Source: Planctomycetia bacterium
GTDB taxonomy: Bacteria > Planctomycetota > Planctomycetia > Pirellulales > JALHLM01
Direction: 5' to 3'
NCBI GenBank assembly: GCA_034440135.1
Contig: JAWXBP010000447.1
Location: forward strand, 1-34,724
Length of the DNA: 34,724 bases
Part shown: piece after piece, positions 16,455-26,867 of the stretch
Numbering within the stretch: position 1 is the first letter of the stretch
Layout: each line of letters starts with the position of its first letter
Translations under genes and position numbers: made by a program
The notes under the pieces: model-generated
The model's input: the letters and a program-made list of their open reading frames with translations, nothing else
The model's database searches: none
What the model was told of the DNA's origin: nothing

Positions 16455-17231
16455 ATGTCTGTGATGACGCCGGGCAGCTCCGTCATCGAACGCTTCGTCA
16501 ATGAGACCCCCGTCCAGGTGACGCGGGCCGCCAAGAAGACCAGCGCGACTCCCTACTTCGAGTGGAAGGGGGGCTTCGACCGTACGGTCGCGGCGATCAT
16601 GTTGATCCCCGCGATGCCCCTCATGCTGGTTTTGTTTGCACTCGTGCGACTCACCTCGCGAGGTCCTGCGCTGTTCAAGCAGGAACGAGTCGGACTGAAC
16701 GGCAAGCCGTTTACGATGTACAAGATTCGCAGCATGTACCTGAATGCTGAGTCGCTCAGCGGCCCGGTTTGGGCGAGCGCACGCGATCCTCGGGCGACGC
16801 CGTTGGGACGGGTGCTGCGTAAGCTGCATCTCGATGAGTTGCCGCAGTTGTTGAATGTGCTGTTCGGCGAGATGTCGCTCGTCGGCCCACGACCCGAGCG
16901 ACCGGAATTCACGAACTGCTTGGAGAAGGACGTCCCGCACTACTCCGAGCGGTTTTTGGTTCGTCCCGGCGTGACGGGTTTGGCGCAAGTCAATCTTCCG
17001 CCGGACACGGATCTGGAAGGCGTGCGTCGCAAGTTAGCGCTTGATCTGGAGTACATCCGCACCGGCGGGCTATGGTTGGACGCGCGCATCTTGGTCTGCA
17101 CGTGCTTCCGATTGACAGGGCTGTCGTCCGCGCACCTGGTACGGCTGATGGGTTTGCGGCGCTTGCCTAAGACGGTTGTCGCGCGTGAGCACGTCAACGG
17201 TCACGCGAGCCTGCCGGTGAAGCCCCGCTAA
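16455..17231 (+). CDS. Short (monotopic) undecaprenyl-phosphate sugar-1-phosphate transferase
   Basis: The 258-residue protein belongs to the bacterial sugar transferase family (PF02397, WcaJ/PglC type). One hydrophobic segment (about residues 47-70, AAIMLIPAMPLMLVLFALV) precedes the catalytic part. That part has KQERVGLNGKPFTMYKIRSM, then LHLDELPQLLNVLFGEMSLVGPRPERPEF with the conserved Asp-Glu pair of DELPQL and the GPRPE motif. It should move a sugar phosphate from a UDP-sugar to the lipid carrier, the first step of exopolysaccharide or glycan synthesis at the inner membrane. The extra N-terminal multi-helix part of long WcaJ/WbaP forms is absent. ATG 16455 has GAGGA about eight bases upstream. 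The YdcF gene follows after 46 bases. Confidence 0.9.
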   Translation: MSVMTPGSSVIERFVNETPVQVTRAAKKTSATPYFEWKGGFDRTVAAIMLIPAMPLMLVLFALVRLTSRGPALFKQERVGLNGKPFTMYKIRSMYLNAESLSGPVWASARDPRATPLGRVLRKLHLDELPQLLNVLFGEMSLVGPRPERPEFTNCLEKDVPHYSERFLVRPGVTGLAQVNLPPDTDLEGVRRKLALDLEYIRTGGLWLDARILVCTCFRLTGLSSAHLVRLMGLRRLPKTVVAREHVNGHASLPVKPR

Positions 17232-17277
17232 GCTTTCGCCCAACTTGAATTCGATCACCACCTAGACTGGCTGCGCT

Positions 17278-18096
17278 ATGCGCAGCCAGTCTTTTCATTT
17301 CCCCGCACGCTCTTTGGATCGCGCCGTGTACGATCTGCTGAGTTGGTTCGTGCAGCCATATCCGTTGCTGCTCATGGCGCTCGGCGTGGCGATTCTGCGT
17401 CTACGGAGGCCGTGTCAGGAACATCGAAACCGTTGGCGCATCGCCCTCGGCGCTTACGTCGCACTTTGCATCAGCAGCACGCCCGCGGTATCGCACGTCG
17501 CGATGCGCTTCGTGGAGAGCGGTTATCCTCAGCGAGTCGTGACGCCAACGAATGGCGACGTCATCATTGTCTTGACCGGCAACTTCCTGCGGGCCGATGC
17601 GCGCCGTCCCTACGACGAACCGGGCGATAGTTCACTCTTTCGCTGCTATCACGTTGCGCGCATCTACCGCCTGAGGCGTTGCCCGATCATCGTTACCGGC
17701 GGTACGCCCGATCCGTCGGTCCCTGGTCCCAGCAATGCCGCTATTATGCGCGATTGCCTGCTGGAGGTGGGCATTCGCGCCGAGGATGTCCAAATCGAGG
17801 AACGCTCGAGAAATACCGCGGAAAGCGGTCGCGAGTGCACCTTGATGCTGAAGGAACTGGCCGCGAAACGGGTGATTCTCGTCACCGAGGCGTTCCACAT
17901 GCGACGCACGATGTTGTCGTTTGCCAACATTGGAGTTCCGCTGGAACCGGCGTCCTGCGCGATGCGTTCTGGGGAATTCCGCTGGACCGTGCGCAATTTC
18001 CTCCCCTCGGCGAGCGCTTTGAGCTCCCTGCAATTGAGTTCGCACGAAATCGTCGGGCTGATTTGGTATCGGTTGCGAGGAAGCGGCCAGCGGTAA
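17278..18096 (+). CDS. YdcF/ElyC-type DUF218 membrane protein
   Basis: The 272-residue protein has two hydrophobic N-terminal segments (about 24-42 and 57-73) and then a DUF218 domain. The domain shows DVIIVLTGN, a Tyr/Arg-rich YHVARIYRL helix, PIIVTGGTPD, ERSRNTAESG and LVTEAFHMRRTMLSF, all characteristic of the family. E. coli members (ElyC, SanA, YdcF) act in envelope or polysaccharide maintenance, but their chemistry is not firmly known. The gene follows the sugar transferase on the same strand at 46 bases and precedes a sulfotransferase, suggesting a role in surface-polymer assembly. ATG 17278 is the earliest start after the previous gene; no strong ribosome site is evident. Confidence 0.85.
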   Translation: MRSQSFHFPARSLDRAVYDLLSWFVQPYPLLLMALGVAILRLRRPCQEHRNRWRIALGAYVALCISSTPAVSHVAMRFVESGYPQRVVTPTNGDVIIVLTGNFLRADARRPYDEPGDSSLFRCYHVARIYRLRRCPIIVTGGTPDPSVPGPSNAAIMRDCLLEVGIRAEDVQIEERSRNTAESGRECTLMLKELAAKRVILVTEAFHMRRTMLSFANIGVPLEPASCAMRSGEFRWTVRNFLPSASALSSLQLSSHEIVGLIWYRLRGSGQR

Positions 18097-18136
18097 CGGA
18101 CGATCCGCCGATCCAATCTGTTTCTTCGGTACGGAA

Positions 18137-18331
18137 TTGCGGGTTCGCCACGGCACAACTAGACTATTTGAGGGGCGGCAAATCTCACGGATTGACGCCG
18201 GAAGGATTCACCTCGGCCGTAAGCGTTCGCCGCTTCAAGGTCCGCTCGTTCGAGACGGAGCCTTGCTTGGCCGTGCTTTCCGGAATTACGCCCCCTTGTT
18301 GCAATACGGCGACACGGTGCGCCTCGTCTGA
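18137..18331 (+). CDS. Possible small ORF before the sulfotransferase
   Basis: A TTG-started frame of 64 codons ends at TGA 18329-18331, four bases before an alternative GTG start of the sulfotransferase. The predicted protein is basic (ending YAPLLQYGDTVRLV) and resembles nothing I know. Its start has no good ribosome site. It may be only an open frame in the spacer. I list it because it fills most of the 277-base gap and because its end looks protein-like. Confidence 0.2.
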   Translation: MRVRHGTTRLFEGRQISRIDAGRIHLGRKRSPLQGPLVRDGALLGRAFRNYAPLLQYGDTVRLV

Positions 18332-18373
18332 GTCGTGAGCTTTTTGGAGTGCGAATCGTTGGAAATCGCTTCG

Positions 18374-19237
18374 ATGTTACCGCTTGTCATTGTGGTCGGC
18401 ACGGGCCGCTCGGGAACTTCAACGCTTTGGCGCATCTTTCTCAATACATTCAACTACGCGATGGCTTACGAACCCCGGTTCGTCATTCCCTATTCGCGTG
18501 AGCAACACGGCGATTTGAAACAGTTGGCGAATCAGCGCCGCTTGCTGGAGCGCATCGCGCCCGAGTTGAATCACGAGATTGATTGGGATTTCGACGCGGC
18601 CTTGCGCGAGGTGGTGTCGCCCGACTACGGCAGCGTGGTGCTCGCCGGGCTGCGGTTCATCGCCGGCGTGCAATCGAAGAGCGGGATCGGCTGGAAGGAT
18701 CCGTCGGATTCCTACCACATGCGCGATTTGGCCAAGCTTTTTCCCTCGGCCAAGTTCGTCCACATCATGCGGAACGCGCATGACGTCGCTGCGTCGCTCG
18801 TTTCGCGCACTTGGGGACCCACGAATCTGTACACCGGCGGCCTTTATTGGTCGCGCACCATCGAAGAGATCTGGCGGGCCAAAGAATCGCTGCCGGGGCG
18901 CTTTCACGAAGTTCGCTTCGAGGACTTGTTCGAGCGGCCGGAGCCGACCGCCGAGGCGTTGGCCACGTTCATTGATTCGCCGATGGCTCCGAAGTTGGTG
19001 AACTATATTCAGCGTCGGCGCGAAGCGGATCGCATCCTGGCGTGGAAGCGCAACATGTCGCGCGACGGCCGCCGGTTGGTCGAGGCGGCCGCACAACAGA
19101 CGCTCATCACTGCCGGCTACGATACGGAATTCCACGGCCAAGCGAAGATCTCATCCGCAGAGGCCGGTTGGCTGGTCGCCACTGATTTTTGCCGTCGCGG
19201 CGCCCGTCGGGCGCGTAGGCAACTAGCCCAGAAGTAA
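18374..19237 (+). CDS. Sulfotransferase
   Basis: The 287-residue protein (from ATG 18374) begins with the 5'-phosphosulfate-binding loop VVGTGRSGTSTLW (about residues 8-19). It also has the second PAPS-binding element KFVHIMRNAHDVAASLVSR, as in bacterial Sulfotransfer_3 proteins. It should transfer sulfate from PAPS to a hydroxyl or amine of a carbohydrate or small molecule in the cytoplasm. An in-frame GTG at 18335 would add 13 residues but has no ribosome site, and the ATG places the P-loop at the usual distance from the start. Following a sugar transferase and a YdcF protein, it may sulfate the same polysaccharide. This last point is inference. Confidence 0.85.
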   Translation: MLPLVIVVGTGRSGTSTLWRIFLNTFNYAMAYEPRFVIPYSREQHGDLKQLANQRRLLERIAPELNHEIDWDFDAALREVVSPDYGSVVLAGLRFIAGVQSKSGIGWKDPSDSYHMRDLAKLFPSAKFVHIMRNAHDVAASLVSRTWGPTNLYTGGLYWSRTIEEIWRAKESLPGRFHEVRFEDLFERPEPTAEALATFIDSPMAPKLVNYIQRRREADRILAWKRNMSRDGRRLVEAAAQQTLITAGYDTEFHGQAKISSAEAGWLVATDFCRRGARRARRQLAQK

Positions 19238-19467
19238 GCGTGACGATCCGCCGCTTGCGTGACGTCGCGTTCCCCAGGGAAATACGGATTCGCAGCGTGT
19301 TCTGGCGACCGCGGAAATGGCTGAGCAGAATAGTCCCACAGCGGAGGCTCCCGCTTTCGTAGATACCGGCGCTCTCTGGTCCGGGTTGTAGCCGCTGGGT
19401 AAGGTAGCAGGTTGTGCCTGACGGCATCCGCGCGCCCACCCGCTTCGCCTGAATCAAGTTGTGCAGC

Positions 19468-22400
19468 ATGAGTAAACCTCCACGCCTTCGCCGTTCCCGT
19501 TCCGTGCGCGCGAGCAAGTTCCGTTTCGAGCACCTCGAAGATCGCCGGCTGTTGGCCGAGACGCCCGTCCTGGTGGCGGATCTCAATTCGACTTTTCAAC
19601 CCTCAAATCCGCGCGACTTCACGCGCGTGGGGGATACCACGTACTACGTGGTCTCGTCCGGAACGGAGGACGGCGGTTCCAATACCCTCAATACGGAGCT
19701 CTGGAAAGAAGTCGACGGCATCCGCTCGATGGTCCGCGATATCGCGGAAGGAGATGCAAGTTCGGATCCGCAGTTGCTTACGCCCGTTGGCGACCTGCTT
19801 TATTTCTCCGCAGATGACGGACGGGGACGAAATCTGTGGCGGACCGATGGAACGTTCGACGGGACGGTTTTTGTGCCTGCATTTGGTAGTTTCACCAGCA
19901 ACATTCAGGCGATCACGTCGTTTCGCGACAGGGCGTATTTCATTGCGAACGAATTCTTGTGTCTCGTTGGCGAGTTTGGCGTGTCCATCCTGTTGGAAAA
20001 CTCCGCTTTCGGCCAATACGGCCTGGGAACGGAACTCGTTGGGTTGGGGGATCAGGCGCTGTTGTTCAGTGCGACAGCGCGGCCAAACCTAGGCGTTGAA
20101 CCCTTCACAATCGACGTTACGGGGGAGGGAACGAAGCTCTTGAAAGACATTCGGTCGCTGGGGGGCAGTTCGTTTCCGCTTGGCTTCTATGAATGGCAAG
20201 GCCACCTTTACTTCAGCGCTCGCTCGGTTGCCGGCTCCGATGGCGTGTTATGGCGGACGGACGGTACTGAGGCCGGAACCGAATTGGTGAGCCTGACCGT
20301 CGTCCGCGACAATCCGCCGATGGCGAATACGTCGGACAAGCTCGTGGTGTTGGCTGAAGGGGGTCTGTACTTCAGCGACGGCACCAGCGCCGGCACGATC
20401 AACGTGCCACTCCCAGCTGGCTTGGTCTTTGGTTTCGATTCCCGACAGCCCGGTCGGTTCGTCGGCGCAGGCGACAACGTGTACTTCTATCCCCGCAGCG
20501 CCGACGGCTTCGAAGTCTGGACGTCCGACGGCACAGCAGAGGGGGCGCGACAATTGCGCGACATCGCACCCGGCGGCGCCAACAGCAATGCGCGCGACTT
20601 CACTTCATTCGGCGGCAAGATGTATTTTGTCGCGGACAGTCCCTTAGATGGCACGGAGTTGTGGGTTACCGACGGCACGACGCAGGGAACGATTTCGCTG
20701 ACCGATTTCAGCACGACGGCCGTTAACGTACCCATCGCCGAACTGTTCGTCGACGAAGGCGAGGTGCATTTCGTCGTCGGCGGAAGCGCGTTGTGGCGCA
20801 CCGACGGAACGGTCCAGGGCACAAGGAAAGAAGCCGATCTCGGTTTCATCCGCGCCGGCGTCGGCACGGATGACTTCTTCGCCGTCGGTTCGACGTTGCT
20901 CTTCATCCAGCGGGATTCCACATCCGGCGACCTCTGGAAATCCGACGGTACGCCCGCCGGCACGTCGATCCTGTTTCCCGACATCGAAGACATTGCCAAC
21001 ACGAAAGACGTTTACGCGTGGAACGGCGCCACGTATTTCGCGGCCCGCACGGACGCTGCCGGCATGGAACTCTGGAAGACAGATGGCACGGCCGACGGGA
21101 CCGTACCGGTACGCGACATCTTCCTTGGCGCAAGTGATTCCAACCCTGCGAACTTCTACGAGTTCGGCGGACAACTCTATTTCTCCGCCGGCGACGCCGT
21201 GCATGGCGTGGAACTCTGGCGCACCGACGGCACGTTCGAAGGCACGGTGCTCGTGCAAGACGTTCGTGTCGGCGCCGGCGACTCGTCCCCCAGCGATTTC
21301 GTGGAACTGAATGGAATCCTCTACTTTGCCGCCTCCGGCAGCATTCACGGCAACGAACTCTGGCGCACCGATGGCTCAAACGCCGGCGCGGTGATGGTCC
21401 GCGACATCAATCCGGGGAGCGCGCCCTCGGATCCGCGACAACTGACGGTCGTCGGCAATCAGATCTTCATGCAAACCGCACACGCGCCGGGACTCTGGAA
21501 GAGCGACGGCACGCTGGCAGGCACGCGGCCCGTGCTCTATGGCGGTCCTGCCCCGGACAACCTGACCGCATTCGAAGGTGAGTTGTTCTACACCGACGGC
21601 GCCGGCGGCCTTTGGAAAACGGACGGCACCGAATTCGGCAGCTCGTTCATTCAAACCACGTTTGGCATCGATCGCGCCGAGGGGATCACGATCTTCGACG
21701 GCGCCATGTACTTCGCGGCCCGCGAGGCCTATGAAAACTCCAGCTACCAGTTGTGGCGCAGCGACGGCGCCACGGCGGGAACGAACGTCGTGGCCAAAAT
21801 CACTCCCGATGGTTCCAGCGCGCGCTTGCAGAGCTTGACGGCCGTCGGAGATCAACTCTTTTTCGTCGCCGATGACGGCATCGCTGGGCCGGAACTCTGG
21901 CAAACCGACGGAACGGAGATTAGCACGGGACTGGCGTTCGATTTGCGTCCCGGTCCCCTCGGCGCCGAGTTGACCTATCTGACCGACGTCGCCGGCGCCT
22001 TGTTCTTTGCTGGCAACGACGGCCTTGTCGGCAATGGCTTGTGGACGCTGGCCGATTCCGACGACGTCGAGCCGCCCACCGTGGCGGGCATGTACATCGG
22101 AGCGGCGCCACTCGAAGGCGACGACACGCTCTTGGAACGCCCGCTGGTGATGACGTTTTCTTTCTCCGAGACATTGTCGGAGATCGGCGGGGCTGGCGGC
22201 GTGCGTAGTGCCATCAATCGCGTCAACTACCGGCTGCTGGACGGCGGCGCCGATGTCTCATCGCTGATTGATTTCGCCGCCGCCCAGTTCAACGAAGTCC
22301 GCGATGCGTACGAAGTCACGTTGGGATTCACTCACCCGCTGACGAACGGCCATTACACCTTGGTGGCTACCGCGGCATTGCGCGACTTGGCTGGCAACGA

Positions 22401-23958
22401 TCTCGACGGCGACCACGACGGTTCGGAAGGGGGCGATTTCGAGATCGAATTCGAGGTGCGCACGCCAGTCGAGATCGGCGAGGAATTTCGGATCAATCAG
22501 ACCACGACGGCCGATCAACGCACGCACGGCACGACGCCGCAAGCGGTCGCGGTCGACGCAGACGGCGATTTCGTCGCCACCTGGACCAGTTACAACCAGG
22601 ACGGCGACGCTGGAGGAATTTATGCTCGCCGCTATCAGAGCGACGGCCTGCCGCTCAGTGATGAATTCCGCGTGAACACCACGACGGCGGGTACGCAGCG
22701 CAACGCCACGATCGCCATGGACGCAGACGGCGATTTCGTCATCACCTGGAGCAGCGACGGGCAAGATGGCGACGGTTATGGCGTGTACGCCCAACGCTTT
22801 GCCGCTGACGGCACGCTGCAAGGCTCGGAATTCTGCGTCAATCAGGCCACTGCCGGTCATCAACGATTCTCGCTCGTGGCGATGGACGACGACGGTAATT
22901 TCGCCGTCACCTGGACGGGCAACGACGCGGAGACGCTCGGCGTGTATCTGCGGCGCTTCGACGCCGATGGCATTGCACTGGGCGATGAGTCGCTCGTCAA
23001 CGAAACGCAAACCGGCGCGCAGCGATTTTCCAACATTGCCATGGCGCCCGACGGCCGTATCGCCGTCGTATGGAGCAGTCCCAGCGAACTCGCTCAGGGC
23101 GATGAAGCCTTTGGGAGACTTTACGCCGGTGACGGTACGCTGACGACGGGCGAATTTCGCGTCAACGACCTGACGTCCGGCACGCAGCAGGCTGGAGTCG
23201 TCGCAATGGACGACGCGGCGAACTTCGTCGTGGCGTGGCAGTCGACGACCGGAGCGGACGCCGGCGACATTTACGTCCGGCGTTTCGATGCAGCGGGCGC
23301 GCCGCTTAGCGGCGACTTACTGGTTCCGTCCGTCAACGTCGGCACGCAGCGCTCACCGAGCGTCGCAGTCGACAATGACGGCGATTTTGCGATTGCCTGG
23401 AGCAGCGGCGATCAGGACGGCAGCGGCTACGGCACGTATGTCCGCCGGTTCGCCGCCAATGGCTTGAGCGTCACGGCCGCGTTGCCGGTCAACGTGGAAA
23501 CGCAGGATCAGCAGATTCACCCCACGGTCGCCCTCGACGACGACGGCGAGATGCTGGTCGTTTGGAGCAGCCTCGGCCAGGACGGCGATGGCTATGGCGT
23601 CTACGGGCGGCGTTTCGCGCCGGCGAATCCCTTGGTCGGCGACACGAACGGCGATCTCAAGGTCGACGTCGTGGATCTCAACAACGTCCGCAACACCTTT
23701 GGTCAGAGCGGTCCCGACGTGGCCGGCGATACGAATGGCGACGATACGGTCAACGTGGAAGACCTCAACGCCGTGCGCAACAATTTTGGCGCCTCGGTCG
23801 TGCCTACCAGCGCCTCAAGGCAAACGAGCCGCACGACTGCGCCGCGGTCAGCGGTTCGCCAAATCGACCTTCCGCGCATCAAACATGCAGCGGCCGTCTG
23901 GGATCAGGCGATTCTGGAATTCCTCGACGTAAAGCCATTCAAGCCTCGCGTTCGTTAG
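19468..23958 (+). CDS. Giant LEDRRLLA-signal surface protein with ELWxxDGT repeats and C-terminal dockerin
   Basis: The protein has 1496 residues. Its basic N-terminus ends in FEHLEDRRLLA (residues 20-30), the planctomycete extracellular signal (PF07595), with no classical hydrophobic signal peptide. About thirteen hyalin-type units of the form ELWRTDGT / LWKSDGTxAGT follow to about residue 860. Next come an Ig-like segment (about 870-1005) and roughly seven beta units such as AMDADGDFVITWSSDGQDGDGY (about 1010-1390). The end holds a dockerin type I pair of Ca2+ loops, GDTNGDLKVDVVDLN and GDTNGDDTVNVEDLN, each with the NxxRNxFG helix. ATG 19468 is chosen; an in-frame TTG lies nine bases earlier. 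No cohesin is in the window, so the dockerin partner is elsewhere. It probably acts as an adhesin or envelope structural protein. Confidence 0.85.
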   Translation: MSKPPRLRRSRSVRASKFRFEHLEDRRLLAETPVLVADLNSTFQPSNPRDFTRVGDTTYYVVSSGTEDGGSNTLNTELWKEVDGIRSMVRDIAEGDASSDPQLLTPVGDLLYFSADDGRGRNLWRTDGTFDGTVFVPAFGSFTSNIQAITSFRDRAYFIANEFLCLVGEFGVSILLENSAFGQYGLGTELVGLGDQALLFSATARPNLGVEPFTIDVTGEGTKLLKDIRSLGGSSFPLGFYEWQGHLYFSARSVAGSDGVLWRTDGTEAGTELVSLTVVRDNPPMANTSDKLVVLAEGGLYFSDGTSAGTINVPLPAGLVFGFDSRQPGRFVGAGDNVYFYPRSADGFEVWTSDGTAEGARQLRDIAPGGANSNARDFTSFGGKMYFVADSPLDGTELWVTDGTTQGTISLTDFSTTAVNVPIAELFVDEGEVHFVVGGSALWRTDGTVQGTRKEADLGFIRAGVGTDDFFAVGSTLLFIQRDSTSGDLWKSDGTPAGTSILFPDIEDIANTKDVYAWNGATYFAARTDAAGMELWKTDGTADGTVPVRDIFLGASDSNPANFYEFGGQLYFSAGDAVHGVELWRTDGTFEGTVLVQDVRVGAGDSSPSDFVELNGILYFAASGSIHGNELWRTDGSNAGAVMVRDINPGSAPSDPRQLTVVGNQIFMQTAHAPGLWKSDGTLAGTRPVLYGGPAPDNLTAFEGELFYTDGAGGLWKTDGTEFGSSFIQTTFGIDRAEGITIFDGAMYFAAREAYENSSYQLWRSDGATAGTNVVAKITPDGSSARLQSLTAVGDQLFFVADDGIAGPELWQTDGTEISTGLAFDLRPGPLGAELTYLTDVAGALFFAGNDGLVGNGLWTLADSDDVEPPTVAGMYIGAAPLEGDDTLLERPLVMTFSFSETLSEIGGAGGVRSAINRVNYRLLDGGADVSSLIDFAAAQFNEVRDAYEVTLGFTHPLTNGHYTLVATAALRDLAGNDLDGDHDGSEGGDFEIEFEVRTPVEIGEEFRINQTTTADQRTHGTTPQAVAVDADGDFVATWTSYNQDGDAGGIYARRYQSDGLPLSDEFRVNTTTAGTQRNATIAMDADGDFVITWSSDGQDGDGYGVYAQRFAADGTLQGSEFCVNQATAGHQRFSLVAMDDDGNFAVTWTGNDAETLGVYLRRFDADGIALGDESLVNETQTGAQRFSNIAMAPDGRIAVVWSSPSELAQGDEAFGRLYAGDGTLTTGEFRVNDLTSGTQQAGVVAMDDAANFVVAWQSTTGADAGDIYVRRFDAAGAPLSGDLLVPSVNVGTQRSPSVAVDNDGDFAIAWSSGDQDGSGYGTYVRRFAANGLSVTAALPVNVETQDQQIHPTVALDDDGEMLVVWSSLGQDGDGYGVYGRRFAPANPLVGDTNGDLKVDVVDLNNVRNTFGQSGPDVAGDTNGDDTVNVEDLNAVRNNFGASVVPTSASRQTSRTTAPRSAVRQIDLPRIKHAAAVWDQAILEFLDVKPFKPRVR

Positions 23959-23959
23959 A

Positions 23960-24084
23960 CGTAGTGACTCGACACGGGCCCCGCGCGCGAATCTCTCAAA
24001 TCTCACTTTTGACACTCGACGCGGCGTGTGCCACATTAGCGACTCCTGCAAACACGATTTCACGTCGCGTCTGGAGTCACTACG
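23960..24084. repeat. 11-bp inverted repeat flanking the phoD leader
   Basis: CGTAGTGACTC (23960-23970), directly after the stop of the giant surface-protein gene, is the exact complement of GAGTCACTACG (24074-24084), directly before the phoD ATG. The right arm includes part of the ribosome site GGAG at 24073-24076. Pairing would cover this site in any transcript that reads through from upstream. Confidence 0.6.
24009..24037 (+). promoter_or_regulatory. Possible phoD promoter
   Basis: A perfect -35 TTGACA (24009-24014) is followed after 17 bases by CACATT (24032-24037), a weak -10 (three of six). A transcript begun here would start near 24044 and lack the left arm of the surrounding inverted repeat. 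Found by eye. Confidence 0.4.
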
Positions 24085-24085
24085 C

Positions 24086-25663
<1,578 letters not shown>

Positions 25664-25709
25664 CCGAATCTGCCTGCCACTTCAAATCGCCTGCAAGCAC
25701 GCTACGGAC

Positions 25710-25853
25710 GGGTGCCTGGGGCTGGGGCAGCGGTTCTCTTGTTGCAGGCTCGCAACGGCTGGGGCATCGCAACGTTACTATCGAGAATAGAACGAAGCCC
25801 CAGCGCGCTCGACATTGCCATGGTTGTTGCTCGTGCCCCTGCCCCAGGCACCC
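25710..25853. repeat. 144-bp nested inverted repeat (GGGTGCCTGGGGC family)
   Basis: GGGTGCCTGGGGC (25710-25722) is exactly complementary to GCCCCAGGCACCC (25841-25853). Inside, GCTGGGGC (25757-25764) pairs with GCCCCAGC (25797-25804). It lies between the convergent phoD and SYLF genes. The style is the same as the element at 13581-13734, but the sequence is different. Confidence 0.7.
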
Positions 25854-25883
25854 ATCGCACATATCGAGTCGCGTCAACCGCAA

Positions 25884-26867
25884 CTAATCCTTCGGAGGCG
25901 GCGGGGGCAGGGACACGGCGCTGGCTTCTTGCACTTCCATCAGCAAGCGTCCTAACAGCGTGTGCGTGGATTGAAAATCCGCGCTGGACGTCAGCGCTTC
26001 GTAGCGAGCATCGGCGGCGACCTTGTCGTAACGCTTGAGCACCGTTTCCACGACGTCCACGGGCGGACCGTTTTCGGCAGGCATCGGAATCGCCAGGTAG
26101 TCGCGCCATTCCGCCGGAAGACGCGTCTGCAGTTTGTCGTGCGCACTGCGCAATTCCTCCTGCGTCGCGCGCAGCGCCGTGGTCGGGCCAAAAACGAAAC
26201 TCACCTCGCTGGGTGCGGATGCGGGCGGTTTATCGAGCGCCGCGATCAATCGTGCCACGTCGGACGCCGCGGCCTCGCCTCCTTGTTGGAACGAAGCGGT
26301 GGCCGCAGGGTCAATCGACAGCATCGCGCCATCGAGCGAAACACCGGCGAACAGCCCGCGCGAGCGCGAATAGGAATACACTGCGGCCTTGAGTTGTTCG
26401 TCCGTGGCGGCGCTGGCCTGCCGTCCCACGGGTCCGGCCGCCACCGCGGCGTCGGCGCCGAGGGTGAACTTGCTCCCGCTCAGCAGGTTATCGATGCCCT
26501 GCTTGTTCTTGAACACCAGCACCACGTCGGTACTCTGCACGCCGATCTGCCAGCCCAGACTGCCGCCGGTGAGCTCGATAAACGTCGGCGCGGTCCAGGC
26601 CCCATCCTTGTCGCGCGAGACCACAATGCCGCGGCCGTGTCGCCCGCCGATAATTACGCCGACCTTGACGACGCCCGGAATCACGGCCACGGCCTGCGCG
26701 TCGGCCAACAGCGCATCCGGGATCGACTTCACCTTGAGCGCCCGCGTCTCCTCCAGCACCTGCGCCGCCGACTGCAAGGTCTGCTGGGGCGTCGGCGCAG
26801 CCACAGCGGCATGGACCATCCCGGCGACCAGCAACATCCCAACGAAGCAATGCCTGAACTCTCGCAT
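25884..26867 (-). CDS. Exported SYLF-domain (YSC84-like, DUF500) protein
   Basis: The 327-residue protein has a signal peptide (MREFRHCFVGMLLVAGMVHA, cleavage near AVAA). A SYLF/Ysc84 domain follows at about residues 30-215: SIPDALLADAQAVAVIPGVVK, GGRHGRGIVVSR, FIELTGGSLGWQIGVQSTDVVLVF, LGADAAVAAGPVGR and YSYSRSRGLFAGVSLDG. SYLF domains bind phosphoinositides in eukaryotes; in bacteria the exported forms probably contact lipids. A charged helical C-terminal region (to about 310) and a Pro-rich end (SLPPPPPKD) follow. ATG 26867 has AGGAGG five to six bases upstream, an excellent ribosome site. The gene is convergent with phoD. Confidence 0.88.
   Translation of the reverse strand: MREFRHCFVGMLLVAGMVHAAVAAPTPQQTLQSAAQVLEETRALKVKSIPDALLADAQAVAVIPGVVKVGVIIGGRHGRGIVVSRDKDGAWTAPTFIELTGGSLGWQIGVQSTDVVLVFKNKQGIDNLLSGSKFTLGADAAVAAGPVGRQASAATDEQLKAAVYSYSRSRGLFAGVSLDGAMLSIDPAATASFQQGGEAAASDVARLIAALDKPPASAPSEVSFVFGPTTALRATQEELRSAHDKLQTRLPAEWRDYLAIPMPAENGPPVDVVETVLKRYDKVAADARYEALTSSADFQSTHTLLGRLLMEVQEASAVSLPPPPPKD

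Noticed and set aside
19238-19467. Possible structured RNA or riboswitch before the giant surface-protein gene
   Set aside because: The region has some short GC-rich complementary stretches, but I could not match it to any known riboswitch core or find a terminator/antiterminator pair.
20208-22090. Regularly spaced repeats resembling a CRISPR array in the giant gene
   Set aside because: They are coding repeats (ELWxxDGT units) at variable spacing inside a long open frame, with no spacer-repeat regularity and no cas genes.
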